From Pedobacter sp. PLR (GTDB lineage: Bacteria > Bacteroidota > Bacteroidia > Sphingobacteriales > Sphingobacteriaceae): DNA of 64,000 nt. Every line of letters starts with the position of its first letter. Position 1 is the first letter of the stretch. Shown in pieces: positions 44,005-53,254 of the stretch. The translations under genes were made by a program, and so were the position numbers. The notes under the pieces were generated by a model that was given only the letters and a program-made list of their open reading frames with translations, had not been told where the DNA came from and searched no databases. The DNA lies in NCBI RefSeq assembly GCF_026239675.1, contig NZ_JAPIVQ010000008.1:62001-126000 (forward strand), in the 5' to 3' direction.

Positions 44005-44075
44005 CTTTAGGGGTGCCTTGCGCTGAGAAATACCCTTTGAACCTGATGCAGTTAGTACTGACGAAGGGAAAAGTA
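44005..44075 (+). promoter_or_regulatory. TPP riboswitch (THI element)
   Basis: Contains the conserved blocks GGGGTGCC, CTGAGA-AATACCC and GAACCTGATGCAGTTAGTAC, then GACGAAGGGAA. These are the P2/P4 helices and TPP-binding core. It lies ~75 bp before thiS and heads the eight-gene thiamine operon. The expression platform is unclear: a small GCAAA/TTTGC stem (44079-44092) follows, but no strong terminator. Confidence 0.93.
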
Positions 44076-44149
44076 GAAGCAAATCCGTTTGCCGTCTTTT
44101 CATGCCTGTAAAAAGGTCATGCCTATAGTTTTTCCTATTTATCAAAAAA

Positions 44150-44353
44150 ATGGAAATAACTGTAAATCAACAAAACTATCCGATTAGCGAAACTTGTTCC
44201 GTAGCACAATTGCTCGCAGAAGTATTACAGATTCCTGTTCAGGGAATTGCTGTGGCCATCAATCAAACCATCATTTCAAAAGCGGAATGGCCGGAACGGC
44301 TGTTGCGGGATGGCGACCGGTTAACGGTCATTAAAGCCACTCAAGGTGGCTAA
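44150..44353 (+). CDS. thiS: Sulfur-carrier protein ThiS
   Basis: A 67-residue ubiquitin-fold carrier ending in the required Gly-Gly (KATQGG). The C-terminal glycine is adenylated by ThiF and loaded with sulfur for thiazole formation with ThiG and ThiH. The hydrophobic core SVAQLLAEVLQIPVQGIAVA is typical. It is the first gene of the riboswitch-controlled thiamine operon. Confidence 0.96.
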   Translation: MEITVNQQNYPISETCSVAQLLAEVLQIPVQGIAVAINQTIISKAEWPERLLRDGDRLTVIKATQGG

Positions 44354-44431
44354 GCCCCTATTCTTCCTTCAAAATCACCTTTTTTTTTTTTACAAATACC
44401 TATTCATTTTCTACACCAAGAAACCGACAAT

Positions 44432-46315
44432 ATGAAACAAGAAAAAACGCCAACTGAGCAAGTCATCAGCCGCACTCCTTTTCCGGCCTCAAAAAAGATT
44501 TTTGTCCCGGGACAGCTTCATGACATCCAGGTAGCGATGCGTGAAATTACTTTAAGTGAGACTAAAATCCATAACGGTTTTGGCGCTACAGAAGTCAACC
44601 CTCCGGTTACAATTTATGACACCAGCGGTCCTTACACCGATCCGAATGCGGATATCGATGTAAAAAGAGGATTGCCGAGACTGAGGGAAACCTGGGTTAC
44701 CGGAAGAGCAGATGTTGATCAGCTGGATCAGATTTCTTCTGATTATGGTCAGGAGCGACTGGCAGATGACAAGTTAAATGAACTCCGCTTTTCTCATTTG
44801 AATAAGCCCTACAGAGCTAAAACAGGCATGAATGTTTCGCAAATGCATTATGCGAAAAAAGGAATTATTACCGCAGAAATGGAATATATCGCCATCAGGG
44901 AGAATCAAAGGATTGATCTTTTGAGCGAACAACTTGGTGCGCAATATGGGGTAATGGCACACCAGCATCAGGGTCATAGTTTTGGAGCAAATACGCCAAA
45001 AGGATACATCACACCTGAGTTTGTGCGCTCGGAAGTGGCTTCCGGCAGGGCAGTTATCCCTTGTAACATCAATCACCCGGAATTAGAGCCGATGATCATT
45101 GGCCGGAATTTCCTCGTTAAAATCAACGCTAACATCGGGAATTCTGCGGTGACTTCTTCTATCGAAGAAGAGGTAGAAAAGGCCGTATGGGCTTGCAGAT
45201 GGGGTGCAGACACGATTATGGACCTTAGTACCGGTAAAAACATTCATGAAACCAGGGAATGGATCATCCGCAACTCTCCTGTTCCGATTGGGACGGTTCC
45301 GATTTACCAGGCTTTAGAAAAAGTAAACGGTAAGGCCGAAGACCTGACCTGGGAAATTTTCAGAGATACCTTAATCGAACAGGCAGAACAAGGGGTGGAT
45401 TACTTCACGATCCATGCCGGTGTATTGCTTCGTTATATCCCGATGACGGCAAAAAGAGTCACTGGAATTGTTTCCCGCGGTGGATCTATCATGGCAAAAT
45501 GGTGTCTGGCGCACCACAGAGAAAGTTTCCTGTACACGCATTTCGAGGAAATCTGTGAAATCATGAAAGCTTATGATGTAGCTTTTTCTCTTGGCGATGG
45601 TTTGCGTCCGGGCTGTATTGCCGATGCAAATGACGAGGCACAGTTTTCAGAACTGGAAACTTTAGGAGAGTTGACGAAAATTGCCTGGAAGCACGATATC
45701 CAGACCATCATCGAAGGTCCGGGCCATGTGCCGATGCACCTGATCAAAGAGAACATGGAGAAGCAACTGGAACATTGTTCGGAAGCGCCGTTTTATACTT
45801 TAGGTCCGCTGACAACAGATATCGCCCCTGGCTATGACCACATCACTTCTGCCATTGGCGCAGCGATGATCGGCTGGTTCGGTACCGCGATGCTTTGCTA
45901 TGTGACGCCAAAAGAACACCTCGGATTGCCGAATAAAAAAGATGTAAAAGACGGGGTGATCACTTACAAGATTGCTGCGCATGCCGCAGATTTAGCCAAA
46001 GGGCACCCTGGTGCACAATATCGCGACAATGCCCTGAGCAAGGCGAGGTTTGAATTTAGATGGGAAGATCAGTTTAACCTTTCCCTGGATCCGGATACGG
46101 CAAAAGAGTTTCATGATGAGACGCTTCCTGCGGATGGTGCTAAAATCGCACACTTCTGTTCGATGTGCGGTCCGAACTTCTGCTCGATGAAAATTACGCA
46201 GGATGTGAGGGACTATGCCGCGAAGCAAGGCCTGGAAGAAACGGAAGCCTTAAATCAGGGGATGGCCGAAAAGTCTAAAGAGTTTGCAGAAAAAGGAAGT
46301 GAAATTTATTTGTAA
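44432..46315 (+). CDS. thiC: Phosphomethylpyrimidine synthase ThiC
   Basis: A radical-SAM enzyme converting aminoimidazole ribotide to HMP-phosphate, the pyrimidine half of thiamine. 627 residues, full length, with conserved TSGPYTDP near the start, SRGGSIMAKWC, EGPGHVPMH and the C-terminal Fe-S motif CSMCGPNFCSM. It lies between thiS and the TTG-started thiE-like gene. Cytoplasmic. The operon is under the TPP riboswitch at 44005-44075. Confidence 0.98.
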   Translation: MKQEKTPTEQVISRTPFPASKKIFVPGQLHDIQVAMREITLSETKIHNGFGATEVNPPVTIYDTSGPYTDPNADIDVKRGLPRLRETWVTGRADVDQLDQISSDYGQERLADDKLNELRFSHLNKPYRAKTGMNVSQMHYAKKGIITAEMEYIAIRENQRIDLLSEQLGAQYGVMAHQHQGHSFGANTPKGYITPEFVRSEVASGRAVIPCNINHPELEPMIIGRNFLVKINANIGNSAVTSSIEEEVEKAVWACRWGADTIMDLSTGKNIHETREWIIRNSPVPIGTVPIYQALEKVNGKAEDLTWEIFRDTLIEQAEQGVDYFTIHAGVLLRYIPMTAKRVTGIVSRGGSIMAKWCLAHHRESFLYTHFEEICEIMKAYDVAFSLGDGLRPGCIADANDEAQFSELETLGELTKIAWKHDIQTIIEGPGHVPMHLIKENMEKQLEHCSEAPFYTLGPLTTDIAPGYDHITSAIGAAMIGWFGTAMLCYVTPKEHLGLPNKKDVKDGVITYKIAAHAADLAKGHPGAQYRDNALSKARFEFRWEDQFNLSLDPDTAKEFHDETLPADGAKIAHFCSMCGPNFCSMKITQDVRDYAAKQGLEETEALNQGMAEKSKEFAEKGSEIYL

Positions 46316-46912
46316 TTGGAACTGATTGTCATTTCAAAACCCAGCTTTTTCAAGGGGGAAGCGCAGCTGATCAATGGTCTGTTTGACCTGGGTATGCAGC
46401 GCTTTCACCTGAGGAAGGAGCGTTCCGGAAAAGCGGCTTACCGGCAGTTACTTGCCGGGATACGTCCGGAGTTCCGTGTGCGCATTGCCTTGCATCAGTT
46501 CCATGAGCTGGCCGCTGATTTTGACATCCAAAGGTTTCATTTCAAGGAGCATGAACGCTTGCAGGGTTTGCATTCGGTTTTTGAGGACAAACCCTCAGCT
46601 ACCTTAAGTACCTCTACACATTCAATTGATCATATACCTGATTTAAAAAGCTTTAAATATACTTTTTTAGGTCCTGTTTTTCAAAGTATATCCAAAGAAA
46701 ACTATCCGGGAGTCATTCCGGGGGATTTTCAATTGATCCGTTCTGCGGATACAAAAGTGATTGCATTGGGCGGGATCTCTGCTGCAAATATCAGCCAGGT
46801 TCAACAAATGAATTTTGATGGGGCAGCAGTTTTAGGGGCACTATGGAATGCTCCGGAACAGGCCTTACAAACTTTCAAAAAAATAAAGAAAGCATGTCAA
46901 ACGACAGGATAG
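46316..46912 (+). CDS. Divergent thiamine-phosphate synthase-like protein (TenI/ThiE paralog)
   Basis: A 198-residue TIM-barrel of the ThiE/TenI family. It keeps GMQRFHLRKE, a FLGPVFQSISKENYPG loop and the glycine-rich phosphate site ALGGISAANI, but the pyrophosphate and thiazole residues are more degenerate than in the second ThiE of the operon (47673-48338). It may therefore be TenI-like (thiazole tautomerase) rather than a synthase. The only usable start right after the thiC stop is TTG at 46316. It overlaps the start of thiD. Confidence 0.8.
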   Translation: MELIVISKPSFFKGEAQLINGLFDLGMQRFHLRKERSGKAAYRQLLAGIRPEFRVRIALHQFHELAADFDIQRFHFKEHERLQGLHSVFEDKPSATLSTSTHSIDHIPDLKSFKYTFLGPVFQSISKENYPGVIPGDFQLIRSADTKVIALGGISAANISQVQQMNFDGAAVLGALWNAPEQALQTFKKIKKACQTTG

Positions 46913-47676
46913 AAAGCAGGTCTGAAGACAGACCTTACGTAATCAGTATTGCCGGCCTCGACCCTAGCGCCGGAGCCGGCTTGCTCTCCGACCTGAAATG
47001 TTTCGAAGCAAATCGGGTTTACGGATTTGGAGTTTGCACGGCCCTGACCGTTCAGACAGATACGGAATTCCTGAAAAACGATTGGCTGGAAACGGAGCAG
47101 ATCATTGCACAGCTGCAACCTCTGATTGAAAAATTCCCGATCCGGGCCGTTAAAATCGGCTTGATCAAAGACCTGGAAACTTTATCAGCGGTTTGTGGAT
47201 TTTTAAATTCATTTGATCCCGGGATTAAAATCGTGCTGGACCCTATTTTAAAGGCCAGTGCCGGCTATAACTTCCATGATTGGAATGGAGAGGCGGAAGT
47301 TTTTAAAAGTGTCTTAAAACAGCTGTATTTGATTACTCCGAATTATTTGGAGATGCAGGAGCTGAAAGGCGATGATCGGGAAGTTGAGGAGCTTTGTCAA
47401 AGTTGGTCGGAGGACTGCGCGGTTTTACTCAAAGGCGGACACCACCCTGTTACTCCAGGCACCGATTACCTCTTCCAGCAAAAAGAACGACTGGAATTCA
47501 AATCCGGCACTTCTTTCGTCTCTGCAAAACATGGTTCCGGATGTGTCCTCTCTTCTGCCATTACCGCCCAACTTGCTTTGGGTAATTCAGTCCCGGAATC
47601 CTGCGGATCAGGCAAGCAGTATATCGAAAAATTTTTAAACAGTAATACCGGCCTTTTAGGCTACCATAACTCATGA
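46894..47676 (+). CDS. thiD: HMP/HMP-phosphate kinase ThiD
   Basis: Phosphorylates hydroxymethylpyrimidine and its monophosphate. About 260 residues: substrate site IAGLDPSAGAGLLSDLK, central VKIGLIKD, YNFHDW, LLKGGHH, and the ribokinase-type anion hole HGSGCVLSSA. I start at ATG 46894 (MSNDRIES), preceded by an AAAGAAAG purine run; the 46843 frame adds residues with no family match. It overlaps thiE-like upstream and thiE downstream (ATGA). Confidence 0.94.
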   Translation: MSNDRIESRSEDRPYVISIAGLDPSAGAGLLSDLKCFEANRVYGFGVCTALTVQTDTEFLKNDWLETEQIIAQLQPLIEKFPIRAVKIGLIKDLETLSAVCGFLNSFDPGIKIVLDPILKASAGYNFHDWNGEAEVFKSVLKQLYLITPNYLEMQELKGDDREVEELCQSWSEDCAVLLKGGHHPVTPGTDYLFQQKERLEFKSGTSFVSAKHGSGCVLSSAITAQLALGNSVPESCGSGKQYIEKFLNSNTGLLGYHNS

Positions 47677-48338
47677 TAGACAGACTACATTATATCTCCC
47701 AATCCGGCGCAGAATGCAGCCATTTGGAAGCCATTGAGCAAGTGCTCTCGGCTGGTGGAAAATGGATCCAGCTTCGCGTAAAAGACCAGCCGGAAACCGA
47801 GGTTTTAAACCTCGCTAAAGCTGCAAATGACCTCTGCAAAAAATTTGCAAGCAAATTAATCATCAATGACTTTCCCTTGGTTTCGAAGGTCGTTGACGCC
47901 TATGGAACACATTTAGGATCAAATGATATAAGCATCATAAAAGCCAGATTACTAGTAGGTAATACTAAAATTATCGGCGGCACTGCAAATACTTTTGCAG
48001 ACTTACAAAAAAGAGTTGCAGAAGGTGCGAATTATATTGGCTTAGGCCCTTATCGCTTTACCAGCACCAAGAAGAATTTAAGCCCTATTCTCGGTCTGGA
48101 AGGTTACAAAAAGATCATGGAACAGGTGAGAAATGCCAACATCAACATCCCTGTGATCGCCATTGGCGGCATTACTCCAGACGACCTTCCGGAGCTGCTG
48201 AAAACCGGCATTTACGGACTGGCACTTTCGGGCGTCCTTACCAATAAAAAGGATGCTGATGTGCTCATCAGACAGCTCTACCAGGAGTTCCAAAATCACC
48301 CTTTCCCTTCCCTGTTAAACCCTATTGAATCATGTTAA
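47673..48338 (+). CDS. thiE: Thiamine-phosphate synthase ThiE
   Basis: Joins HMP pyrophosphate and thiazole phosphate into thiamine phosphate. 221 residues, TIM barrel, with WIQLRVKD near the start, LIINDFPL, GTHLGSNDI, YIGLGPYRFTSTKK and the phosphate loop IAIGGITPDDL. These are closer to canonical ThiE than the upstream paralog. Start overlaps thiD by four bases; the stop overlaps thiG by seven. Confidence 0.94.
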   Translation: MIDRLHYISQSGAECSHLEAIEQVLSAGGKWIQLRVKDQPETEVLNLAKAANDLCKKFASKLIINDFPLVSKVVDAYGTHLGSNDISIIKARLLVGNTKIIGGTANTFADLQKRVAEGANYIGLGPYRFTSTKKNLSPILGLEGYKKIMEQVRNANINIPVIAIGGITPDDLPELLKTGIYGLALSGVLTNKKDADVLIRQLYQEFQNHPFPSLLNPIESC

Positions 48339-49102
48339 AAATAGCAGATAAAACCTTCCATTCCCGCCTGTTTACAGGTACCGGAAAATTCAGTTCCAGC
48401 GCAACTATGGAAGCCGCACTACTGGCCTCAGGATCAGAGCTGGTCACTGTCGCCCTGAAACGGGTAGACTTAAACCACGGCGCAGACGACTTGTTGAAGC
48501 ACCTGAACCACCCTCATTTAAACCTGCTCCCTAATACTTCAGGGGTTAGAAATGCCAAAGAAGCGGTTTTTGCTGCCCAAATGGCCAGAGAGGCACTGGA
48601 AACCAACTGGATTAAGCTGGAAATCCATCCGGACCCCAAATACCTGATGCCAGACCCTATTGAAACCTTAAAAGCCACGGAAGAGCTGGCTAAACTCGGT
48701 TTTATAGTTCTCCCTTATATCCATGCAGACCCTGTGCTTTGTAAGCGACTGGAAGATGTAGGCACTGCCGCAGTAATGCCTCTGGGATCGCCTATAGGCA
48801 GTAACAAAGGGCTAAAAACCATTGATTTTCTGGAAATCATCATCAGTCAGAGTCGGGTACCCGTCGTGATTGATGCCGGAATAGGCTCCCCTTCTGATGC
48901 TGCAAAAGCCATGGAAATCGGGGCTGATGCCGTATTGGTGAACACTGCAATCGCTGTCTCCGGAAACCCTGTACTCATGGCTGAGGCCTTTAAAATAGCC
49001 GTTGAAGCAGGCAGAATGGCCTATCTCGCCAGATTAGGCAGTATAAATTCACAGGCTGTTGCGAGCAGCCCATTAACCGCTTTCCTTGAAGATGAGATTT
49101 AA
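48332..49102 (+). CDS. thiG: Thiazole synthase ThiG
   Basis: Builds the thiazole ring from deoxyxylulose phosphate, dehydroglycine and ThiS-thiocarboxylate. 256 residues with the ThiG core: RLFTGTGKFSS, GSELVTVALKRVD, LLPNTSG and ADAVLVNTAIA. The Schiff-base lysine is in ETNWIKLE. It lies between thiE and thiH with overlaps on both sides. Confidence 0.97.
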   Translation: MLKIADKTFHSRLFTGTGKFSSSATMEAALLASGSELVTVALKRVDLNHGADDLLKHLNHPHLNLLPNTSGVRNAKEAVFAAQMAREALETNWIKLEIHPDPKYLMPDPIETLKATEELAKLGFIVLPYIHADPVLCKRLEDVGTAAVMPLGSPIGSNKGLKTIDFLEIIISQSRVPVVIDAGIGSPSDAAKAMEIGADAVLVNTAIAVSGNPVLMAEAFKIAVEAGRMAYLARLGSINSQAVASSPLTAFLEDEI

Positions 49103-50204
49103 CGGGATTTTTCAAAACCAGAACTGGGAAGAGACCAGCAAAAGTATCTATGCGAAGACCAGCAGCGATGTAGAGCAGGCTTTAAACGCTTCAAAAAGGA
49201 CATTAGAGGACTTTAAAGCCCTGATCTCGCCTGCGGCCGCTCCTTATCTGGAAAGAATGGCGCAATTGAGTCAGGAGCTTACTTTAAAGCGATTCGGGAA
49301 CACCATACAGATGTATGTGCCGCTTTACCTGAGCAATGAATGCAACAATATATGTACCTATTGTGGTTTCAGCTATGATAACAAGGTGAAACGCAAGACA
49401 CTCTCCCCCATGGAAATCATGCAGGAAGTGGCCGTAATCAAAGAAATGGGCTACCATCATGTGTTATTAGTGACCGGAGAAGCCAATCAAACCGTTCATA
49501 CCGACTACTTTAAAAAGGTTTTAGAACTGATCAGGCCTCATTTCGCACATATTTCCATGGAAGTACAGCCTTTAGACCTGGCTGATTATCAGGAACTGAC
49601 CCCCTACGGACTGAACACGGTACTGGTTTACCAGGAGACTTACCATGAGGAAGACTACAAAAAACATCACCCAAAGGGTAAAAAATCCAATTTCCAATAC
49701 CGTTTAGACACCCCGGACCGTTTAGGTGAGGCTGGCATTCATAAAATGGGATTGGGCGTATTGATTGGCCTGGAAGACTGGAGAACGGATTCCTTTTTCA
49801 CCGCAATGCACCTGGATTACCTGGAAAAGAAATACTGGCAAAGCAAATACAGCATCTCTTTTCCGCGGTTAAGGCCCTTTAGCGGCGGATTAGAACCGAA
49901 GGTGGTCATGAATGACCGCGAGCTGGTACAACTGATCTGCGCCTACCGACTTTTTAATGAAGAGGTAGAGTTGTCGATTTCTACAAGGGAGTCCGAGGTT
50001 TTTCGTGACCATATCATCAAACTAGGGATCACTTCCATCAGTGCGGGTTCAAAAACCAATCCGGGTGGCTATGCCGTAGCGCCGCAATCCTTAGAGCAAT
50101 TCGAAATATCCGATGAAAGAACGGCTACAGAAATCGCAGAAATGATTCATAAACAAGGTTATGAGGCCGTATGGAAGGATTGGGACTTGAGCTTAATGAA
50201 ATAA
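49092..50204 (+). CDS. thiH: 2-iminoacetate (dehydroglycine) synthase ThiH
   Basis: A radical-SAM enzyme splitting tyrosine to give dehydroglycine for ThiG. About 370 residues. The cluster motif C84-NNI-C88-TY-C91 is followed by GFSYDNKVKR. GEANQ, the PRLRPF loop and the ISAGSKTNPGGY region are as in ThiH. The ATG at 49092 (inside the thiG stop region) is preferred to the TTG at 49086. ThiH indicates the oxygen-sensitive route rather than ThiO. Confidence 0.96.
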   Translation: MRFNGIFQNQNWEETSKSIYAKTSSDVEQALNASKRTLEDFKALISPAAAPYLERMAQLSQELTLKRFGNTIQMYVPLYLSNECNNICTYCGFSYDNKVKRKTLSPMEIMQEVAVIKEMGYHHVLLVTGEANQTVHTDYFKKVLELIRPHFAHISMEVQPLDLADYQELTPYGLNTVLVYQETYHEEDYKKHHPKGKKSNFQYRLDTPDRLGEAGIHKMGLGVLIGLEDWRTDSFFTAMHLDYLEKKYWQSKYSISFPRLRPFSGGLEPKVVMNDRELVQLICAYRLFNEEVELSISTRESEVFRDHIIKLGITSISAGSKTNPGGYAVAPQSLEQFEISDERTATEIAEMIHKQGYEAVWKDWDLSLMK

Positions 50205-50208
50205 AACA

Positions 50209-51420
50209 ATGGAAAACGAAGGACTTAGAAGATACAACAGGCAGATTTTGCTGGAAGAATTGGGTATAGCAGGGCAGCAAAAACTACAAGAAGCTTCGGT
50301 GTTAATTGTTGGTGCCGGCGGACTGGGCTGCCCCCTCCTATTCTACCTTGCCGGTGCCGGCATAGGTGAAATCGGGATCATCGACGGGGATACGGTAGCA
50401 GAAAGCAACCTACACAGGCAGATCCTTTTTCAGCAACGGGACATCGGCATGAACAAAGCTTTAACCGCTGTAGAGCGGCTAAAACTGCTAAACCCTGGTT
50501 TAAAATTACAGGCTTATCCATTTCATATAAGCGCAGAAAACGTCGCTGATATGATCAGGGCGTATGACCTTGTAATTGATGGCTCGGACAATTTCCCTAC
50601 GCGCTACCTTGTCAATGACAGTTGCGTTTCCCTTGAAAAACCGCTGGTATTTGGTTCTATTTTTCGTTTTGAAGGGCAGGTTTCTGTGTTTAATTATCAG
50701 GGAGGTCCCAATTATCGATGTTGTTACCCTGAACCTCCATTAAGTCAGGACAGCCCAAATTGTGGTGATAGTGGTGTAATTGGTCCCTTGCCAGGTATTA
50801 TTGGAAGTATCATGGCCAATGAGGCAATCAAAGTTATCTGTGGTTTTGGCGATTGTCTTTCCGGAAAACTCCTTATCTTCAATGCACTAAACAACGATAT
50901 GCAGCTCTTCAATATTCAACCAGAAAATCAAGACCCTGAAAAGGATCTTAAAACAACCGCTAAGCAGGGAAACAAAACTGATCAGTCTGATCTTAATACC
51001 GGTAAGCAAGGCCTGGACAGCAGTCAGCCGGGCCTGGTTACAGATCAACAGGACCTGGGTACAAATCAACAGGAAACGGACACAAAACAGCAAGCCCTGA
51101 GTACCAATCCTCCTGAACAAAAAAGTAAAAATAAAGCGGTGGTGTATCAGGAAGTTTTTCCAAAAGAACTCCTGGACTGGGAAGAAAACAAGGTGCCTTT
51201 CTGCCTGATAGATGTTCGGGAAGCTCATGAATTTGAAGCGCACAACATTGGTGGGATTCACATTTCGCTATATGATCTGGCGGAGAAAATCGACGGGTTG
51301 CCTTTTCAAAACCGCCTGGTATTTTGCTGTACTTCCGGCGGAAAAAGCAGGATGGCCACAAAAATTGTCGGCACAAAAAGAACAGAAGACTTATTTATTG
51401 TCAGCTTGTTAAACCAATAA
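50209..51420 (+). CDS. thiF: ThiF/MoeB adenylyltransferase fused to a rhodanese domain
   Basis: Activates the ThiS C-terminus. 403 residues: E1-like domain (1-~240) with nucleotide loop VGAGGLGCPL (35-44), DGDTVAESNLHRQ, the catalytic-type Cys185 in PNCGDSG, and only a CC (171-172) in place of the first zinc pair; no second CxxC is visible. A ~65-residue Gln/Thr/Asp-rich linker follows (~245-305, TGKQGLDSSQPGL, TNQQETDTKQQ). The C-terminal rhodanese has LIDVREAHEFEAHNIGG and active loop VFCCTSGGKSRMA. The fused rhodanese may deliver sulfur directly. Last gene of the operon. Confidence 0.9.
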   Translation: MENEGLRRYNRQILLEELGIAGQQKLQEASVLIVGAGGLGCPLLFYLAGAGIGEIGIIDGDTVAESNLHRQILFQQRDIGMNKALTAVERLKLLNPGLKLQAYPFHISAENVADMIRAYDLVIDGSDNFPTRYLVNDSCVSLEKPLVFGSIFRFEGQVSVFNYQGGPNYRCCYPEPPLSQDSPNCGDSGVIGPLPGIIGSIMANEAIKVICGFGDCLSGKLLIFNALNNDMQLFNIQPENQDPEKDLKTTAKQGNKTDQSDLNTGKQGLDSSQPGLVTDQQDLGTNQQETDTKQQALSTNPPEQKSKNKAVVYQEVFPKELLDWEENKVPFCLIDVREAHEFEAHNIGGIHISLYDLAEKIDGLPFQNRLVFCCTSGGKSRMATKIVGTKRTEDLFIVSLLNQ

Positions 51421-51450
51421 TACTCATGCTTTAGTTCAGATAAAAACGCT

Positions 51451-52542
51451 TTATACTTCCTGAAGGTCAGTCCGGTAATAAAAGAAGAAAAAGTAAAGAA
51501 AGTAAGCACTTAACATCAACAGACTAAAGGCTACTGCGTAACCACTCAGGATCACAAACATGTTGACAAAGAAGAAAGCCAATAGCCATTTGAAGTAGCG
51601 GTCCAGGTCTAGTTTAATCCAATACAGCACCATTCTTAAGGTCATCAATCCGGCCATTCCAAACAGTAATCCGACTAAAAAGGGTTGGACTTGCCAGTCA
51701 AACCGGTACAGATAAAAGAAGATCTCGGGTAGAAAAAGAACCAGAAAAACAAGCAGATTCTGCCCTATTCTGGTCCTTAACTTTATCGGCAGGCTCCTGC
51801 TAAACGAAAGCTGATCCATTTCTTGTCTGAGCATCACCTGAATGAGCATGCTATGAGAAAGTACTGCTGCTAATATGCCGATCAAGGCCACCCTCAGATC
51901 TTTTGAGACATCAGCAAACACCCACATCACCAGGGTAAACAAAGAAAAAGACAGGATTTTGCTCCCGAACAGCATGAGCGTTTGCCCGGTTAACAGGTAA
52001 TATAAAGGCCATGTCCAGTAAGGTTTCTTCAATTGGGGGCAAGGGAAGGAAAAATAAACCTTTACCGGAACATGGCTATAATTAATGATCCGGAACATAT
52101 ATCCGGATACGGTACTTAACAGAATGATTACAAAACTAATCGTGGCCAATACCCCGATAAAGTGCCTTTCGGCTAGCCCTACATAAATGAAGGGGATGAT
52201 ATAACCTAAAATTGGTAACAGCAACACAACATACACCTTCAGCCACAGTCTGAATTGCTTTTTCTTCCCGGCAGTTGCCAAAAGAAACACAAAATGATAC
52301 TGCGCTAACTTTAATTGTTTTCTAATGAAAAACAAGCATTTGAGTACATAAAGCAGCCAAAACAAAAATACAGAAGCCAGGATCAGCGGAGAAGAATACA
52401 CCATCAACATTAATGTTTTATGGTAACTCAACAGCTGCGAACCTTCTACCACCCCAAAAGCCAGGTAAAAACCAAAGAGAAAGAGGCCGGCATGTGCCGC
52501 ATAGAACTCTTTGCTTAAGGTTTTTAAGATCAGTTTTAGCAT
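51451..52542 (-). CDS. ABC transporter membrane subunit
   Basis: A 363-residue integral membrane protein of about ten helices (LFLFGFYLAFGVVEGSQLL, SPLILASVFLFWLLYVLKCL, and on to the closing LLMLSAYFLYFFFFYY) with a small charged region. It is encoded with the ATP-binding subunit at 52536-53168, whose last codons overlap its start by seven bases. I do not recognise a specific branch; the Bacteroidota pair may export lipids or peptides. Confidence 0.78.
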   Translation of the reverse strand: MLKLILKTLSKEFYAAHAGLFLFGFYLAFGVVEGSQLLSYHKTLMLMVYSSPLILASVFLFWLLYVLKCLFFIRKQLKLAQYHFVFLLATAGKKKQFRLWLKVYVVLLLPILGYIIPFIYVGLAERHFIGVLATISFVIILLSTVSGYMFRIINYSHVPVKVYFSFPCPQLKKPYWTWPLYYLLTGQTLMLFGSKILSFSLFTLVMWVFADVSKDLRVALIGILAAVLSHSMLIQVMLRQEMDQLSFSRSLPIKLRTRIGQNLLVFLVLFLPEIFFYLYRFDWQVQPFLVGLLFGMAGLMTLRMVLYWIKLDLDRYFKWLLAFFFVNMFVILSGYAVAFSLLMLSAYFLYFFFFYYRTDLQEV

Positions 52543-53168
52543 GGCTGTAGCTGACGGTCTACAATTTTAAACACCTGCTTTATCGGCAAATGATTCATTT
52601 CCAGTTCCTGATGAGAGGAAAGCAAAAAGGAACAACCCTTTTCATGGTAGGTTTTAATGAGCTGATAAAGTACCTCTGCGGCATCTTTATCTATGGTAAT
52701 CAATGGCTCATCGAGGATATAAAGTTGTATATCGCCAACAAATGCACAGATCAGGGAGAGTTTTTTGAGCATTCCGCTGGAATAACTTCCTACTTTTTGG
52801 TCCATAAAACGGCTCATACCTAAGGCTTCCACTAATAATACGGAAGCCTCCTTACCCGCATTGCGAACATCAATATGGTAGTTTAGCAGTTCATTTCCGG
52901 TAATAAAGGATGGATATTGCGGCTCGGCCTCCGCATAACTGATCATGGATCTATAGTTAACCGGCTGATTTTTAAGACTAATGTCATTTAAAGTCAGCAT
53001 ACCTTCGAAAGGAATTTGTCCGGCAATCATTTTAAACAAGGTGGTCTTCCCGGTGCCGTTTCCTCCTTTAAGCCAGTAAACACCATGATCAAGGTCCCAT
53101 TTCTCAAAAGAAAATATAGTATGATTCCCGTACTTTTTATCAATATCCTGTAACGCGAGTCTGATCAA
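52536..53168 (-). CDS. ABC transporter ATP-binding protein
   Basis: A 210-residue ATPase: Walker A KGGNGTGKTTLF (~33-44), Q-loop in the SYAEAEPQYPS region, signature SYSSGMLKKLSL, Walker B LYILDEPL and the switch histidine in SSHQELE. Complete but short. It forms a two-gene transporter with the overlapping membrane subunit. Divergent from the CvfB-like gene. The substrate is unknown. Confidence 0.92.
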   Translation of the reverse strand: MIRLALQDIDKKYGNHTIFSFEKWDLDHGVYWLKGGNGTGKTTLFKMIAGQIPFEGMLTLNDISLKNQPVNYRSMISYAEAEPQYPSFITGNELLNYHIDVRNAGKEASVLLVEALGMSRFMDQKVGSYSSGMLKKLSLICAFVGDIQLYILDEPLITIDKDAAEVLYQLIKTYHEKGCSFLLSSHQELEMNHLPIKQVFKIVDRQLQPC

Positions 53169-53254
53169 TTTCGTTTATTTTTTACATTTAGATGCGGCTA
53201 TCATAGATATGTTACTGCCTATATCGCTACCTTTGCAAAAATGCCTGCAAGAAC

